Positions 9,428 to 17,048 of a DNA stretch of 64,000 bases are shown in pieces. Under the pieces are notes generated by a model. It was not told the origin of the DNA. It saw only the letters and a program-made list of their open reading frames with translations, and did no database searches. Positions within the stretch are counted from its first letter, which is position 1. Each line of letters opens with the position of its first letter. Source of the stretch: CADEDH01 sp050330635 (GTDB lineage Bacteria; Actinomycetota; Acidimicrobiia; Acidimicrobiales; SZUA-35); the NCBI GenBank assembly GCA_050330635.1, contig JBHJNQ010000001.1, positions 1 to 64,000 on the forward strand, written 5' to 3'. A program made the translations under genes and the position numbers.

Positions 9428-9509
9428 CCGGTGCTCCGGGCCCGGCCGGCGGTAGACGCCGGTCGGGTCGGTGGGTCGGTCGGGAACCCGGGTCGGTCGG
9501 GCGCCCGGG

Positions 9510-10205
9510 TCAGCCGACCGAGGAGCGGAAGGCCCGTGACAACAGACGGCTCTTGGCCTGTAGCTCGCGGGGCTCGTCGTGGTCGAACTGGTAGTGCCAG
9601 GGGAACTTGTCTTCCTCGACCGTCTCTTCGTCGACGACGTTGCGCCGCTTGGTGGGGCGACTGGCCGGACCGCTGTCGGCTCGGCGACCACGGCGGGACG
9701 TCCCACCGTCGCCGGCCGTGGAATCCACGGCTTCGGCGTCATCACCGGCGTCGGAGGCCGGCGCGTCGTCGCCGACCGTCAACGGCATCGTCTGGAGCTG
9801 GCGGGAGACGGGAAAGGTCAGCGGATCGTCGTCCCCGATCGACGGTTCGCCGGCCAGGGGCAGCGCCCCGTCGGGCGGAGCCGTCGAGGGTTTGTCGAGG
9901 GGTCGGGAGGCCTGGAACAACGGGTTGACGCCGCTACGGGAGCGGGTGGCGGGCGGAGCCGACACGATCTCGCCGGTACGGGGACCGAGCTCGCGCACCG
10001 GGGCCAACGTGCGGTTGCGGCTCCGGAGGTCGTTCATCGACCACCCCATCGGAGGTGTGGTGGCGTCGGCGTGCTGGGGGCACAGCGGCACGCCGTCCCT
10101 GCTGACCCGGGGGTCGACGAGCGAGATGGTCGACGACGGCGCGTCGATCTGCAGTGTCGCCGAGGACTCTCGTCCGCACCCGGGCCTCCCGCACAGGAAT
10201 ACCAC
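9510..10205 (-). CDS. DUF3499-family zinc-binding protein with long disordered tail
   Basis: The first 60 residues match the actinobacterial DUF3499 family: CGRPGCGRESSATL, then VPLCPQHAD and PMGWSMNDL, giving a Cys4-type or Cys3His zinc site. Residues 65-190 are rich in Pro, Ser, Asp and Gly and look disordered. The C-terminal 45 residues are charged, with KRRNVVDEETVEEDKFPW. The family's function is unknown. A GTG start at 10205 is preceded at 7 nt by TAACTT (10218-10213) and there is no ribosome site, so the transcript may be leaderless. It is convergent with gcvP after 82 bp. Confidence 0.65.
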   Translation of the reverse strand: MVFLCGRPGCGRESSATLQIDAPSSTISLVDPRVSRDGVPLCPQHADATTPPMGWSMNDLRSRNRTLAPVRELGPRTGEIVSAPPATRSRSGVNPLFQASRPLDKPSTAPPDGALPLAGEPSIGDDDPLTFPVSRQLQTMPLTVGDDAPASDAGDDAEAVDSTAGDGGTSRRGRRADSGPASRPTKRRNVVDEETVEEDKFPWHYQFDHDEPRELQAKSRLLSRAFRSSVG

Positions 10206-10259
10206 AAAATCGAAGTTAGCAGGTCCAGGACCGTGTGGGGAGCCCGGGCCAGAAACCAG

Positions 10260-10293
10260 AAGCGACCACCGGCGCCGTTGCCGGTGGTCGCTT
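10260..10293 (-). terminator. Strong hairpin downstream of hsp20
   Basis: A perfect 14-bp stem (AAGCGACCACCGGC and its complement) closes a 6-nt loop, 65 nt after the hsp20 stop codon. Read on the minus strand it is followed by a short pyrimidine-rich run rather than a pure U tract. It separates hsp20 from the DUF3499 gene and probably terminates the hsp20 message. Confidence 0.7.
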
Positions 10294-10357
10294 GCGTTCG
10301 GAGGGTCCTCATGGCCGCCCGGTCCCGGTCACCGGGCCCGGTCGGCGGTCGGTCGGG

Positions 10358-10837
10358 TCAGGCGTCCGCGCTCTCCTCGGTCTGTCCCTCGGATCCCTCG
10401 GATCCCTCGGCAAGACCGGTCTCGATCACCGGCGAGGATGCCTTGACCGAGATCTTGCGGGGCTTGGCCTTCTCGGCCACCGGGATGCGCAGGGTCAGGA
10501 CCCCGTCGTGGTAGTCGGCCTCGATGTGCTCGGGGTCGAGACCCTCGCCGAGATGGACCTGGCGGCGGAATCGACCCTGGGGTCGGTCGTTGACATAGAC
10601 CTGGTCACCCTCCTGCCGATCCCAGAAACGCTCACCCACGACGGTGAGAACCGAGCGCTCCACGCTGATGTCGAGGGTGTCGGCGGCCACACCGGGAAGG
10701 TCGATGTGGACCCACACGTCGGATCCCCGGCGGTAGGCGTCCATCGGGGCGAGGTACTGCGAGGTCTGGGTATCCGAGGCACCGGAGGCGAGCCGGTTGA
10801 AGACGTTGGCGAAGAACGGATCATTCTGCAGAAGCAC
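10358..10837 (-). CDS. Hsp20/alpha-crystallin small heat-shock protein
   Basis: A 159-residue small heat-shock protein. The alpha-crystallin domain spans about residues 28-130: YRRGSDVWVHIDLPGVA, then the signature stretch with LTVVGER, then GRFRRQVHLGEGLD, ADYHDGVLTLRIPV and the KPRKISV strand. The I-X-I/V motif that binds neighbouring subunits may lie in the tail (SPVIETGL). It works as an ATP-independent holdase in the cytoplasm. The GTG start is supported by AAGGAG 6 nt before it. A sigma70-like promoter lies 50-75 bp upstream and a hairpin terminator follows, so it is a single-gene unit. Confidence 0.92.
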   Translation of the reverse strand: MLLQNDPFFANVFNRLASGASDTQTSQYLAPMDAYRRGSDVWVHIDLPGVAADTLDISVERSVLTVVGERFWDRQEGDQVYVNDRPQGRFRRQVHLGEGLDPEHIEADYHDGVLTLRIPVAEKAKPRKISVKASSPVIETGLAEGSEGSEGQTEESADA

Positions 10838-10883
10838 GATGGTCTCCTTGATGGTGTCGCTTGCGGTGTGGTCGATTGCTCAC

Positions 10884-10912
10884 AACATACCGCATGTTTC
10901 CTAACTTGACAA
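10884..10912 (-). promoter_or_regulatory. hsp20 promoter with overlapping inverted repeat
   Basis: On the minus strand TTGTCA (10912-10907) and TATGTT (10889-10884) are separated by exactly 17 nt, a good housekeeping promoter in an AT-rich patch. It would give a leader of about 40 nt. The inverted repeat TTGA-N6-TCAA (10906-10919) covers the -35 box. It resembles one half of the HspR/HAIR operator (CTTGAGT-N7-ACTCAAG) but with a shorter spacing, so repressor identity is uncertain. Confidence 0.6.
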
Positions 10913-11032
10913 TACTCAACTCATATTATGTGACCACCAAAGGTTTTGGGGGTGCCTCCTCACGCGCCGACCGTCGACTGCGAATCACGGGTTGAGCGGC
11001 GACCCGGTCCTGCCGATGCAAGGAGGGTGATC

Positions 11033-11950
11033 GTGTCCGAGGCGCCGCCGATGACGCCCTACGGGGCCCGCCACATCGCCCCCGACACCCCCGTGCTGCG
11101 AGCCCGGGCGGCCGCCCGCCACGGTCTGCGGACCGTCGGGGTGGTGACCGCCCGCTATCGCCTCGTGCCCAACTACCTCATCATCGGGACCAAACGGGGC
11201 GGCACCACCTCGCTCGCCCGGTGGCTGCTCACCCACCCCGACGTCCGACCCCTCTTCCCGGCCCGGGAGACCCGCAAGGGTGTCTACTACTTCGACGTCA
11301 ACTACGACCGGGGGGAGGCCTGGTACCGGTCGCATTTCCCCACCCGGGCGGCCCACGGGCTCCGGGAGCGGCGGCGGGGCCGGCCACTCCTGCTGGGCGA
11401 CGCCACCCCCTACCACCTGTACCACCCCCACGCCGCCGAGCGGGCCCGCCGGCTGGTTCCCGGGGCGAAGGTGATCGCCCTGCTCCGCCACCCGGTCGAT
11501 CGGGCCCAGGGCCACTGGGCGGAACGGACCCGCCAGGGGGTCGAGTCCCTCGACTTCGCCGCCGCCATCGCCGCCGAACCGGCACGCCTGGCCGGCGAGG
11601 AGGAGCGGATGATCGCCGACCCCGGGCATGTCAGCTTCGCCCACCAGCACTGGTCGTACGTCGACCAGGGCCGCTACGCCCGCAGCCTGCAGCGGTGGAT
11701 GGCCGCCTACCCGGCGGAGCAGCTCCTGGTGCTGCGGAGCGAGGACCTCTACGCCGATCCCGCCACCGTCTACCGCCGGGTCCTCGACTTCCTCGACCTC
11801 GCCCCCCACATCCCCGCCGGTCGGCGGGGCTGGAACCGCAGCGCCAACGGTCCACTCGATCCGGCGATGCGGGACCACCTCCGCGCCCTCCTCGACCCCG
11901 ACATCGCCGAGCTCGAGGCCCTACTCGGACGTCATCTCGACTGGCGATGA
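11033..11950 (+). CDS. Sulfotransferase (heparan-sulfate-type fold)
   Basis: A 305-residue PAPS-dependent sulfotransferase. NYLIIGTKRGGTTSLARWL (residues 48-65) is the 5'-phosphosulfate loop, and KVIALLRHPVDRAQGHW is the strand-helix that binds the 3'-phosphate. LGDATPYHLYHP is typical of the NDST/HS3ST-like group acting on sugars or lipids. The acceptor is unknown. The GTG at 11033 is chosen because AAGGAGG ends 6 nt before it; an in-frame start at 10946 has no ribosome site and would add 29 unconserved residues. The stop overlaps the next gene's ATG (ATGA), so both sulfotransferases are translated together. Confidence 0.82.
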   Translation: MSEAPPMTPYGARHIAPDTPVLRARAAARHGLRTVGVVTARYRLVPNYLIIGTKRGGTTSLARWLLTHPDVRPLFPARETRKGVYYFDVNYDRGEAWYRSHFPTRAAHGLRERRRGRPLLLGDATPYHLYHPHAAERARRLVPGAKVIALLRHPVDRAQGHWAERTRQGVESLDFAAAIAAEPARLAGEEERMIADPGHVSFAHQHWSYVDQGRYARSLQRWMAAYPAEQLLVLRSEDLYADPATVYRRVLDFLDLAPHIPAGRRGWNRSANGPLDPAMRDHLRALLDPDIAELEALLGRHLDWR

Positions 11951-12915
11951 CCGACCGACAGAAGATCCTGTTCATCGGGGGTCTGGGACGCTCCGGGTCG
12001 ACCCTGATCGAGAAGCTGCTCAACGAGCTCGACCAGACCTTCGCCGTCGGGGAGACCGTCCACCTGTGGGAACGGGGGGTGGCGGCCGACGAGCGGTGCG
12101 GGTGCGGGGCCGCCTTCTCCCGCTGCGACCACTGGGAGGCCGTCGGCCAGGCCGCCTTCGGAGGCTGGGACCGCATCGATCTCGACGAGGTCATCGGACT
12201 CCGCTGGTCGGTGGACCGGACCCGGAGGCTGCCCGCCATCGTCCGGGCCCACCGCCGCGGACCGGATCGCCACCAACGCCGCTACCTCGACCACCTCCGT
12301 CCCGTCCTGGTGGCGGCGGCGGACGTCGCCGGTGGCGCCGAGGTCCTGCTCGAGTCCTCGAAGCACCTCTCGACGGCGGCCCTGCTCGCCCTCGACCCGG
12401 CGCTCGACGTCCGTGTCCTCCACCTCGTGCGCGACCCCCGGGGTGTGGCCCACTCGTGGACCAAGCGGGTCGCCCGGCCCGAGGCCGACGGCGAGATCAT
12501 GCCCATCTACCGGCCGGGCCGCACCGCCGCCCGCTGGGTGACCGACAACGCCGGGTTCGAGGCCTTGGGCCGCATCGTCCCCACCCTGACCCTGCGCTAC
12601 GAGGACGCCCTCGCCGACCCGGTGGCCACCCTCCGGGCGGTCGCCGTCCTCGCCGGCCTCCGGCCCGAGGAGCTCGACCTACGGTTCATCGACGGCACGA
12701 CGGCCAGGCTGGCCACGCCCATGCACTCGGCGGCCGGCAACCCGCTGCGGTTCGGCTCGCCCGAGATCACCCTCCGCTGCGACGACGCCTGGCGTCGGGA
12801 TCTCGCTCCAAGGCGGCGGCACCTGGTAACGGTCGTGACCGCTCCCCTCCTCGTCCGCCACCACTATCCGCTCGTGGTCGGCAGACCGGCACCACCCGGC
12901 CGTCCCGGCACCTGA
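11947..12915 (+). CDS. Second sulfotransferase, coupled to the first
   Basis: A 322-residue sulfotransferase of a different subfamily from its neighbour. ILFIGGLGRSGSTLIEKLL is the phosphosulfate loop, and VLHLVRDPRGVAHSWTKR is the 3'-phosphate loop. Between them is a Cys-rich insertion (RCGCGAAFSRCDHW) often seen in bacterial Sulfotransfer_3-type enzymes. The start overlaps the previous stop by 4 nt. Two unrelated sulfotransferases in one unit suggest stepwise sulfation of one surface glycan or lipid, though no carrier or glycosyltransferase is nearby. The last 149 bp overlap the 3' end of the convergent gene. Confidence 0.8.
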   Translation: MTDRQKILFIGGLGRSGSTLIEKLLNELDQTFAVGETVHLWERGVAADERCGCGAAFSRCDHWEAVGQAAFGGWDRIDLDEVIGLRWSVDRTRRLPAIVRAHRRGPDRHQRRYLDHLRPVLVAAADVAGGAEVLLESSKHLSTAALLALDPALDVRVLHLVRDPRGVAHSWTKRVARPEADGEIMPIYRPGRTAARWVTDNAGFEALGRIVPTLTLRYEDALADPVATLRAVAVLAGLRPEELDLRFIDGTTARLATPMHSAAGNPLRFGSPEITLRCDDAWRRDLAPRRRHLVTVVTAPLLVRHHYPLVVGRPAPPGRPGT

Positions 12916-13177
12916 CCCCCTCGGCCTCCAGGCGGCGGGCGTGCTCGGCCGGGTCGTGGGGGATGAGGCGGCCCGACGCCGTCACCACCCGCCACCAGGG
13001 CAGCCCCTCGACCCGGGCCAGGATGTTGCCGACGGCCCTGGCCGCCCCCGGGTAGCCGGCCTCGGCCGCCACCTCCCCGTAGCTCATCACGTCACCCGGA
13101 CCGGTGGCCCGCAGCACGTCGACCACGGCCGCCTCGAACGGGGTCAGCGCACCGCCGTCGGGGGCACGACCGCTCAT
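12767..13177 (-). CDS. Alkyltransferase-like (MGMT-fold) DNA-binding protein
   Basis: A 136-residue protein with the DNA-binding domain of O6-alkylguanine-DNA alkyltransferase: TPFEAAVVDVLRATGPGDV, the helix-turn-helix SYGEVAAEAGYPGAARAVG (32-50), NILARV and LPWWRVVTASGRLI. The catalytic PCHR cysteine is replaced by Trp61, the hallmark of ATL proteins, which bind alkylated guanine without repairing it and hand the lesion to nucleotide excision repair. The 35-residue C-terminal tail is low-complexity and lies inside the overlap with the convergent sulfotransferase, so the functional protein is probably residues 1-100. Confidence 0.8.
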   Translation of the reverse strand: MSGRAPDGGALTPFEAAVVDVLRATGPGDVMSYGEVAAEAGYPGAARAVGNILARVEGLPWWRVVTASGRLIPHDPAEHARRLEAEGVRCRDGRVVPVCRPRADSGGGRGGERSRPLPGAAALERDPDARRRRSGG

Positions 13178-13234
13178 CGCATCTTCCCTCCGGCGGAGCC
13201 GCTCGGGGGCCGTGGACCCGGTCGACCCGGCCGC

Positions 13235-14125
13235 TCAGCCCGGCGGACGCTCAGCCCGGCGATCGGCCCACCAGGCGTCGAGGCGGTCGAACAGCTCGTC
13301 GTCGGGTAGCACCCCGTCCGTCCGTTTCAGCTCGAGGAGGAACGCCAGGGCGGCGCCGACGTCGGGCCCGCCGCCGATACCGAGGTGGGCCATGACGGCC
13401 TGCCCGTCGATCTGAGCCCGCTCGGCCGCCTCGCGGTCGACGCGAGCGAGCCGGACGATTCGCCGCTCGAGATCGTCGATCTGACGTTGCAGGCGGTCGG
13501 CCTTGGCCCGGTTGCGGGTCGTGCAGTCACACCGCACCAGCTGGTTGAGGTGACCGAGGAGGGGCCCGGCGTCGCGGGCGTAGCGGCGAACGGCCGAGTC
13601 CGACCAGCCCTCGGCGTAGCCCTTGAACCGGCCGGACAGCCGGACCAGCTCGACCACGTCCTTGATCAGGGCCGCGTCGAACTCGAGCTCGCGGAGCCGG
13701 GCCCTGGTCATCTTGGCCCCGACGGCCTCGTGATGACGGAACGTAACCCCACCGTGGTCGAACGAGCGGGTGGCCGGCTTGCCGACGTCGTGGAACAGCG
13801 CGGCGAGGCGCACCGTGAGGTCATCTCCGGTCTTGGCCGTCACCGCGATCGTGTGGGCCAACACGTCCTTGTGGCGATGGATCGGGTCTTGTTCCAGGCG
13901 GAGCGCCGGGAGCTCCGGGACGATCTCGGCCGCCAGCCCGGAATCGCACAGCGACCACAGCCCCTCGGTCGGGTCGGCCCCCGAGAGGGCGTCGATCAGG
14001 AGCCGGCGACGTTCGTCGACCGGGAGGTCGGTGGTCACCGCCAGCAGATGGCGCGAGGGGCGGTCATCGGTGGCCTCGCCGGTGTGGGCGCTGGTGGTGT
14101 GGGCGCTGGTGGTGTTGACGGTCAT
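13235..14125 (-). CDS. HD-domain protein equal to the C-terminal half of CCA tRNA nucleotidyltransferase
   Basis: Residues from about 40 onward follow the C-terminal half of actinobacterial CCA-adding enzymes: HRHKDVLAHTIAV, the HD site RLAALFHDVGKPATR, FRHHEAVGAKM, GWSDSAVRRYARDAG, then RCDCTTRNRAKADRL and a C-terminal region with MAHLGIGGGPDVGAAL. The N-terminal nucleotidyltransferase (GGxxRD...DxD) domain is absent; the 35 residues before the match are low-complexity. The protein could keep the 2',3'-cyclic phosphodiesterase or phosphatase activity of such HD domains and bind tRNA, but cannot add CCA. The ATG at 14125 is preferred; an in-frame GTG at 14212 would add 29 unconserved residues. 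Confidence 0.7.
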   Translation of the reverse strand: MTVNTTSAHTTSAHTGEATDDRPSRHLLAVTTDLPVDERRRLLIDALSGADPTEGLWSLCDSGLAAEIVPELPALRLEQDPIHRHKDVLAHTIAVTAKTGDDLTVRLAALFHDVGKPATRSFDHGGVTFRHHEAVGAKMTRARLRELEFDAALIKDVVELVRLSGRFKGYAEGWSDSAVRRYARDAGPLLGHLNQLVRCDCTTRNRAKADRLQRQIDDLERRIVRLARVDREAAERAQIDGQAVMAHLGIGGGPDVGAALAFLLELKRTDGVLPDDELFDRLDAWWADRRAERPPG

Positions 14126-14395
14126 GACGCGACGGGGAAGTCCGATCGGGTGGTCTTGCGGCGCCCCGACGCCGGCCGGCGGGGCGCAGCGGTCCAGCTT
14201 AGTGCCCGGCACCGGTCCATCGGCCAGCGGTTTCGGCCTGCCGGGCAGAAGGAGGGAATGAATCGACGACCTCGGGCCTTGAATTATCCGCGACTTTCCG
14301 CCCGCACCGCCCGTCGATCCTGTGACGCCCCGCCAGACCGAACCACGCAGTCGGCGCCATCACCTCGGCGGGTCCGCCGCAAAGGAACACACGCC

Positions 14396-15172
14396 ATGAA
14401 GACCGTATCCGCCGTCGTCGCCGGGGCGCTGCTGCTCGCCGCCGGCGTGCTCGCAGGCCAGTTGGGTCTGGTGTCGTTCAACGGTCCGTCGCTCCCACGC
14501 TTCGGCCGTGTCGATGTCGACCTCGCCCTTCCGGCCGAGGCCCGCATCGTGGCCGTCGAGCCGATCAGCCTCGATTGCCGGGCCCGGGTCCACGCCCGGG
14601 TCCCCGTCGTCGGTACCCGCGAGCACGAGGCGTTCGGGGTCATCTACCGCACCGATCGGGTTACCCTCGACGCCGTCGGCGACGTCGACACCTGCGTCGA
14701 CGGCGCCGGCACCGACGTCACCCACCACCGCGACGGGACGACCGAGGTGGTGATCGACGGTGGGTCCATCCTGTTCGTCCGGCCCCGGGTCGACATGAAC
14801 GCCACCGTCGACAGCCTCACGGTGGACAAGGGCCCGATCGGCAAGCTGACCGACTCCCTGCCCTGGGTCGACGACAACCTCGGACTCACGCCCCTCGCCT
14901 ACGCCTACGCCCAGAACGTGATCGGCAGCAGCGGCTGCACCGGCGTCGCCTACCAGGTGACCGAATCGATCCTGGTCGACGCCTACCGCCAGCAGTTCAT
15001 CGACCAGGGCATCGACCCCGACCTGCTGGCGGTACGGATCGACGGCCAGCCCCGCTTCGACGAGCTCGACCCGGTCGACAGCGGCGATGTGGCCCTGACG
15101 GTGGGCGACGGTGACGTGACCTGCGTCGTCGACGACGACGTCGGCGGTGCCGCCGTCCCCGGAGGCGTCTGA
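14396..15172 (+). CDS. Membrane-anchored exported protein of unknown function
   Basis: A 258-residue protein. Residues 5-25 (VSAVVAGALLLAAGVLAGQL) form a signal anchor or uncleaved signal peptide. The rest is soluble and rich in Asp and Val, with alternating beta-type strands and three cysteines (DCRARV, DTCVDG, SGCTGV) plus a late one (VTCVVDDD). No family is recognised. The ATG at 14396 has AAAGGA 9 nt upstream. In the same frame, codons are open far upstream, but that stretch runs antisense through the HD gene and is not coding. The neighbour arfB follows after 101 bp. Confidence 0.55.
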   Translation: MKTVSAVVAGALLLAAGVLAGQLGLVSFNGPSLPRFGRVDVDLALPAEARIVAVEPISLDCRARVHARVPVVGTREHEAFGVIYRTDRVTLDAVGDVDTCVDGAGTDVTHHRDGTTEVVIDGGSILFVRPRVDMNATVDSLTVDKGPIGKLTDSLPWVDDNLGLTPLAYAYAQNVIGSSGCTGVAYQVTESILVDAYRQQFIDQGIDPDLLAVRIDGQPRFDELDPVDSGDVALTVGDGDVTCVVDDDVGGAAVPGGV

Positions 15173-15273
15173 GCCGTCCGAGCGAAGCGGGTGCCCCTCT
15201 CGTGGGGGAAGGGATCGCCGGCGGAGGCGACCATCGGCCACACTCTGATCGTGACCTCCATCGGCCGACGGCG

Positions 15274-15696
15274 ATGACACCCCCCGCCGCTGACGACCTG
15301 GTCGTCAACGACCACCTGATCATCCCGGCGTCCGAGCTCTCGTGGCGCTTCTCGACCTCGAGCGGGCCCGGGGGCCAGCACGCCAACACCGCCAACACCC
15401 GGGCCGAGGTCACCTTCGACGTCGATGCGTCGGCGGTGCTGACCGACGGCGACCGGCGGCGGCTGCGAACCCGATTCGGGCAACGGGTCAGCGTCGCCGC
15501 CGACGACACCCGGTCGCAGGCCCGTAACCGGGCCCTGGCCCGCGACCGGCTGGCGGCCCGGATGCGGGACGCCCTCGTGCGCCGGCCCAGGCGCCAGCCG
15601 ACCAAGCCCAGCCGGGGGGCCCGGCAACGTCGGCTGGAGTCCAAGCGCCGCCGGGCTCGACTCAAGAGCGACCGGCGCCGGCCCCGGCTGGACTGA
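15274..15696 (+). CDS. arfB: ArfB-type peptidyl-tRNA hydrolase (RF-1 domain)
   Basis: A 140-residue, single-domain release-factor-like protein. The GGQ loop is intact in SSGPGGQHANTANTRAEV, preceded by IPASELSWRFSTS as in ArfB/YaeJ. The C-terminal 45 residues are strongly basic (RRPRRQPTKPSRGARQRR and RRRARLKS), as needed to sit in the empty mRNA channel. ArfB rescues ribosomes stalled without a stop codon. The ATG at 15274 gives the usual family length; the in-frame start at 15202 would add 24 unconserved residues. Confidence 0.88.
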   Translation: MTPPAADDLVVNDHLIIPASELSWRFSTSSGPGGQHANTANTRAEVTFDVDASAVLTDGDRRRLRTRFGQRVSVAADDTRSQARNRALARDRLAARMRDALVRRPRRQPTKPSRGARQRRLESKRRRARLKSDRRRPRLD

Positions 15697-15767
15697 TGGC
15701 CGAGGATCGATGCTCGGAGCGGTGGAACGACGGGCGGGGCCGACGCCGGTGAAACTAGGCTCCGAGG

Positions 15768-17048
15768 ATGACGCTCGTCGATCCACCGGGCACCATCCGC
15801 TCGGGGGTGGGGCAGGCGGGCCCGGCCGCCACCGTCGGTGGGTCCGCCCTCCTCGCCTGGTTCACCGGTGCCCACCTCGTGAACGACTTCAACGCCCTGA
15901 TGCTCCCGGCGTTCCTACCGGCCATGACCGACGAGTTCGGCCTCACCTATCTCCAGCTCGGGATACTGTCGCTCGCCTTCACCATCCTGTCCGGGCTCCT
16001 GCAGGTGTTCGCCGGTCACCACGCCGACCGTCACGGCCGACGCCGACGGGCCCTCGCCTTCGGGTTCACGGTCACCGCCGTCGGCTTCGTGGCCATGGGT
16101 CTGTCACCGACCTTCGTCGTGCTGGTGGCGGCCAGCCTCCTCTGCGGGTTGGGAGCGTCGACCTACCACCCTCAGGCCACGGCCGTGCTGGTGAACGCCT
16201 ACCCCGGTGAGCGGGGCCGGACGATGGGGATCCACGGTTGGGGCGGATCGGTGGGCACGTTCATCGCTCCCCTCGGGGTGGCGGTGCTGGTGACGGCCGT
16301 CGGATGGCGGCCGGCCCTGTTCGTCCTCGCCGTGCCCAGCGTCGTGGTCGCCCTCCTGCTGCGGGCCCGCTTGGGCGAGTCGGCGCCGAACCCGACGGCC
16401 CGTCTCCGGGGCGGGATCACCGGCGAGGTCTGGCTGCTGGCGGTCACCTTCGGCCTGCTGTCGATGGTGATCCGGGGCTTCCTCACCTTCCTCCCCACCT
16501 TCCTCGTCGAGCGCGGCTCGTCGCTGTCGGAGGCCGGTCTGCTGACCACGTTGATCCTCGTGGTCGGCCTGGTGGCCCAACCCCTGGGCGGCATCATGTT
16601 CGATCGGCTGGGAGGGCGGACCGTGTTCGTCGGGGCTGGGGTGGCCACCAGCGTCAGCCTCGGGGCCTTCGCCGTGACGTCGGGGTGGCTGCTGCTGGTG
16701 ACGATCGCCGCCGTGGCCTTCTTCGTGTTCGCCATGTTCCCGGTGTCGTTGGCCATGGGCAGCGAGCTCTCCGGGGTGGAGCGGACCGGTATCGGCGTCG
16801 GCATCGTCTTCGGTATCTCGGGCCTGGCGTCCGCCGCGGTGCAACCGCTGCTGGGGGCCGTGGCCGACCGGACCAGCCTCCACGTCGCCCTCTCGCTGCT
16901 GGTGGTGGCATCGCTGGTGTCGGCGGTGCTGGCCCGATGGCTGCCCGGGAACTCGTCCGGTCAGGTGCCGTCGGCACCGGTGGTCCAACCGGTGGTCGAG
17001 CCCGTGGCGACATCGATGACCGCAACCCTTGGAGGCCCCCGTGGATGA
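15768..17048 (+). CDS. MFS transporter, fosmidomycin-resistance/FSR-like
   Basis: A 426-residue, 12-helix major facilitator. The loop between helices 2 and 3 reads GHHADRHGRRRRAL, and the second half has the matching MFDRLGGRTVF. HLVNDFNALMLPAFLPAMT in helix 1 and GASTYHPQATAVLV in helix 4 resemble the FSR branch. The substrate is unknown. TAGGCT lies 6 nt before the ATG, without a ribosome site, so the message may be leaderless. Its stop overlaps the amidase start by 8 nt, so the carrier may import the amidase's substrate or export its product. Confidence 0.82.
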   Translation: MTLVDPPGTIRSGVGQAGPAATVGGSALLAWFTGAHLVNDFNALMLPAFLPAMTDEFGLTYLQLGILSLAFTILSGLLQVFAGHHADRHGRRRRALAFGFTVTAVGFVAMGLSPTFVVLVAASLLCGLGASTYHPQATAVLVNAYPGERGRTMGIHGWGGSVGTFIAPLGVAVLVTAVGWRPALFVLAVPSVVVALLLRARLGESAPNPTARLRGGITGEVWLLAVTFGLLSMVIRGFLTFLPTFLVERGSSLSEAGLLTTLILVVGLVAQPLGGIMFDRLGGRTVFVGAGVATSVSLGAFAVTSGWLLLVTIAAVAFFVFAMFPVSLAMGSELSGVERTGIGVGIVFGISGLASAAVQPLLGAVADRTSLHVALSLLVVASLVSAVLARWLPGNSSGQVPSAPVVQPVVEPVATSMTATLGGPRG

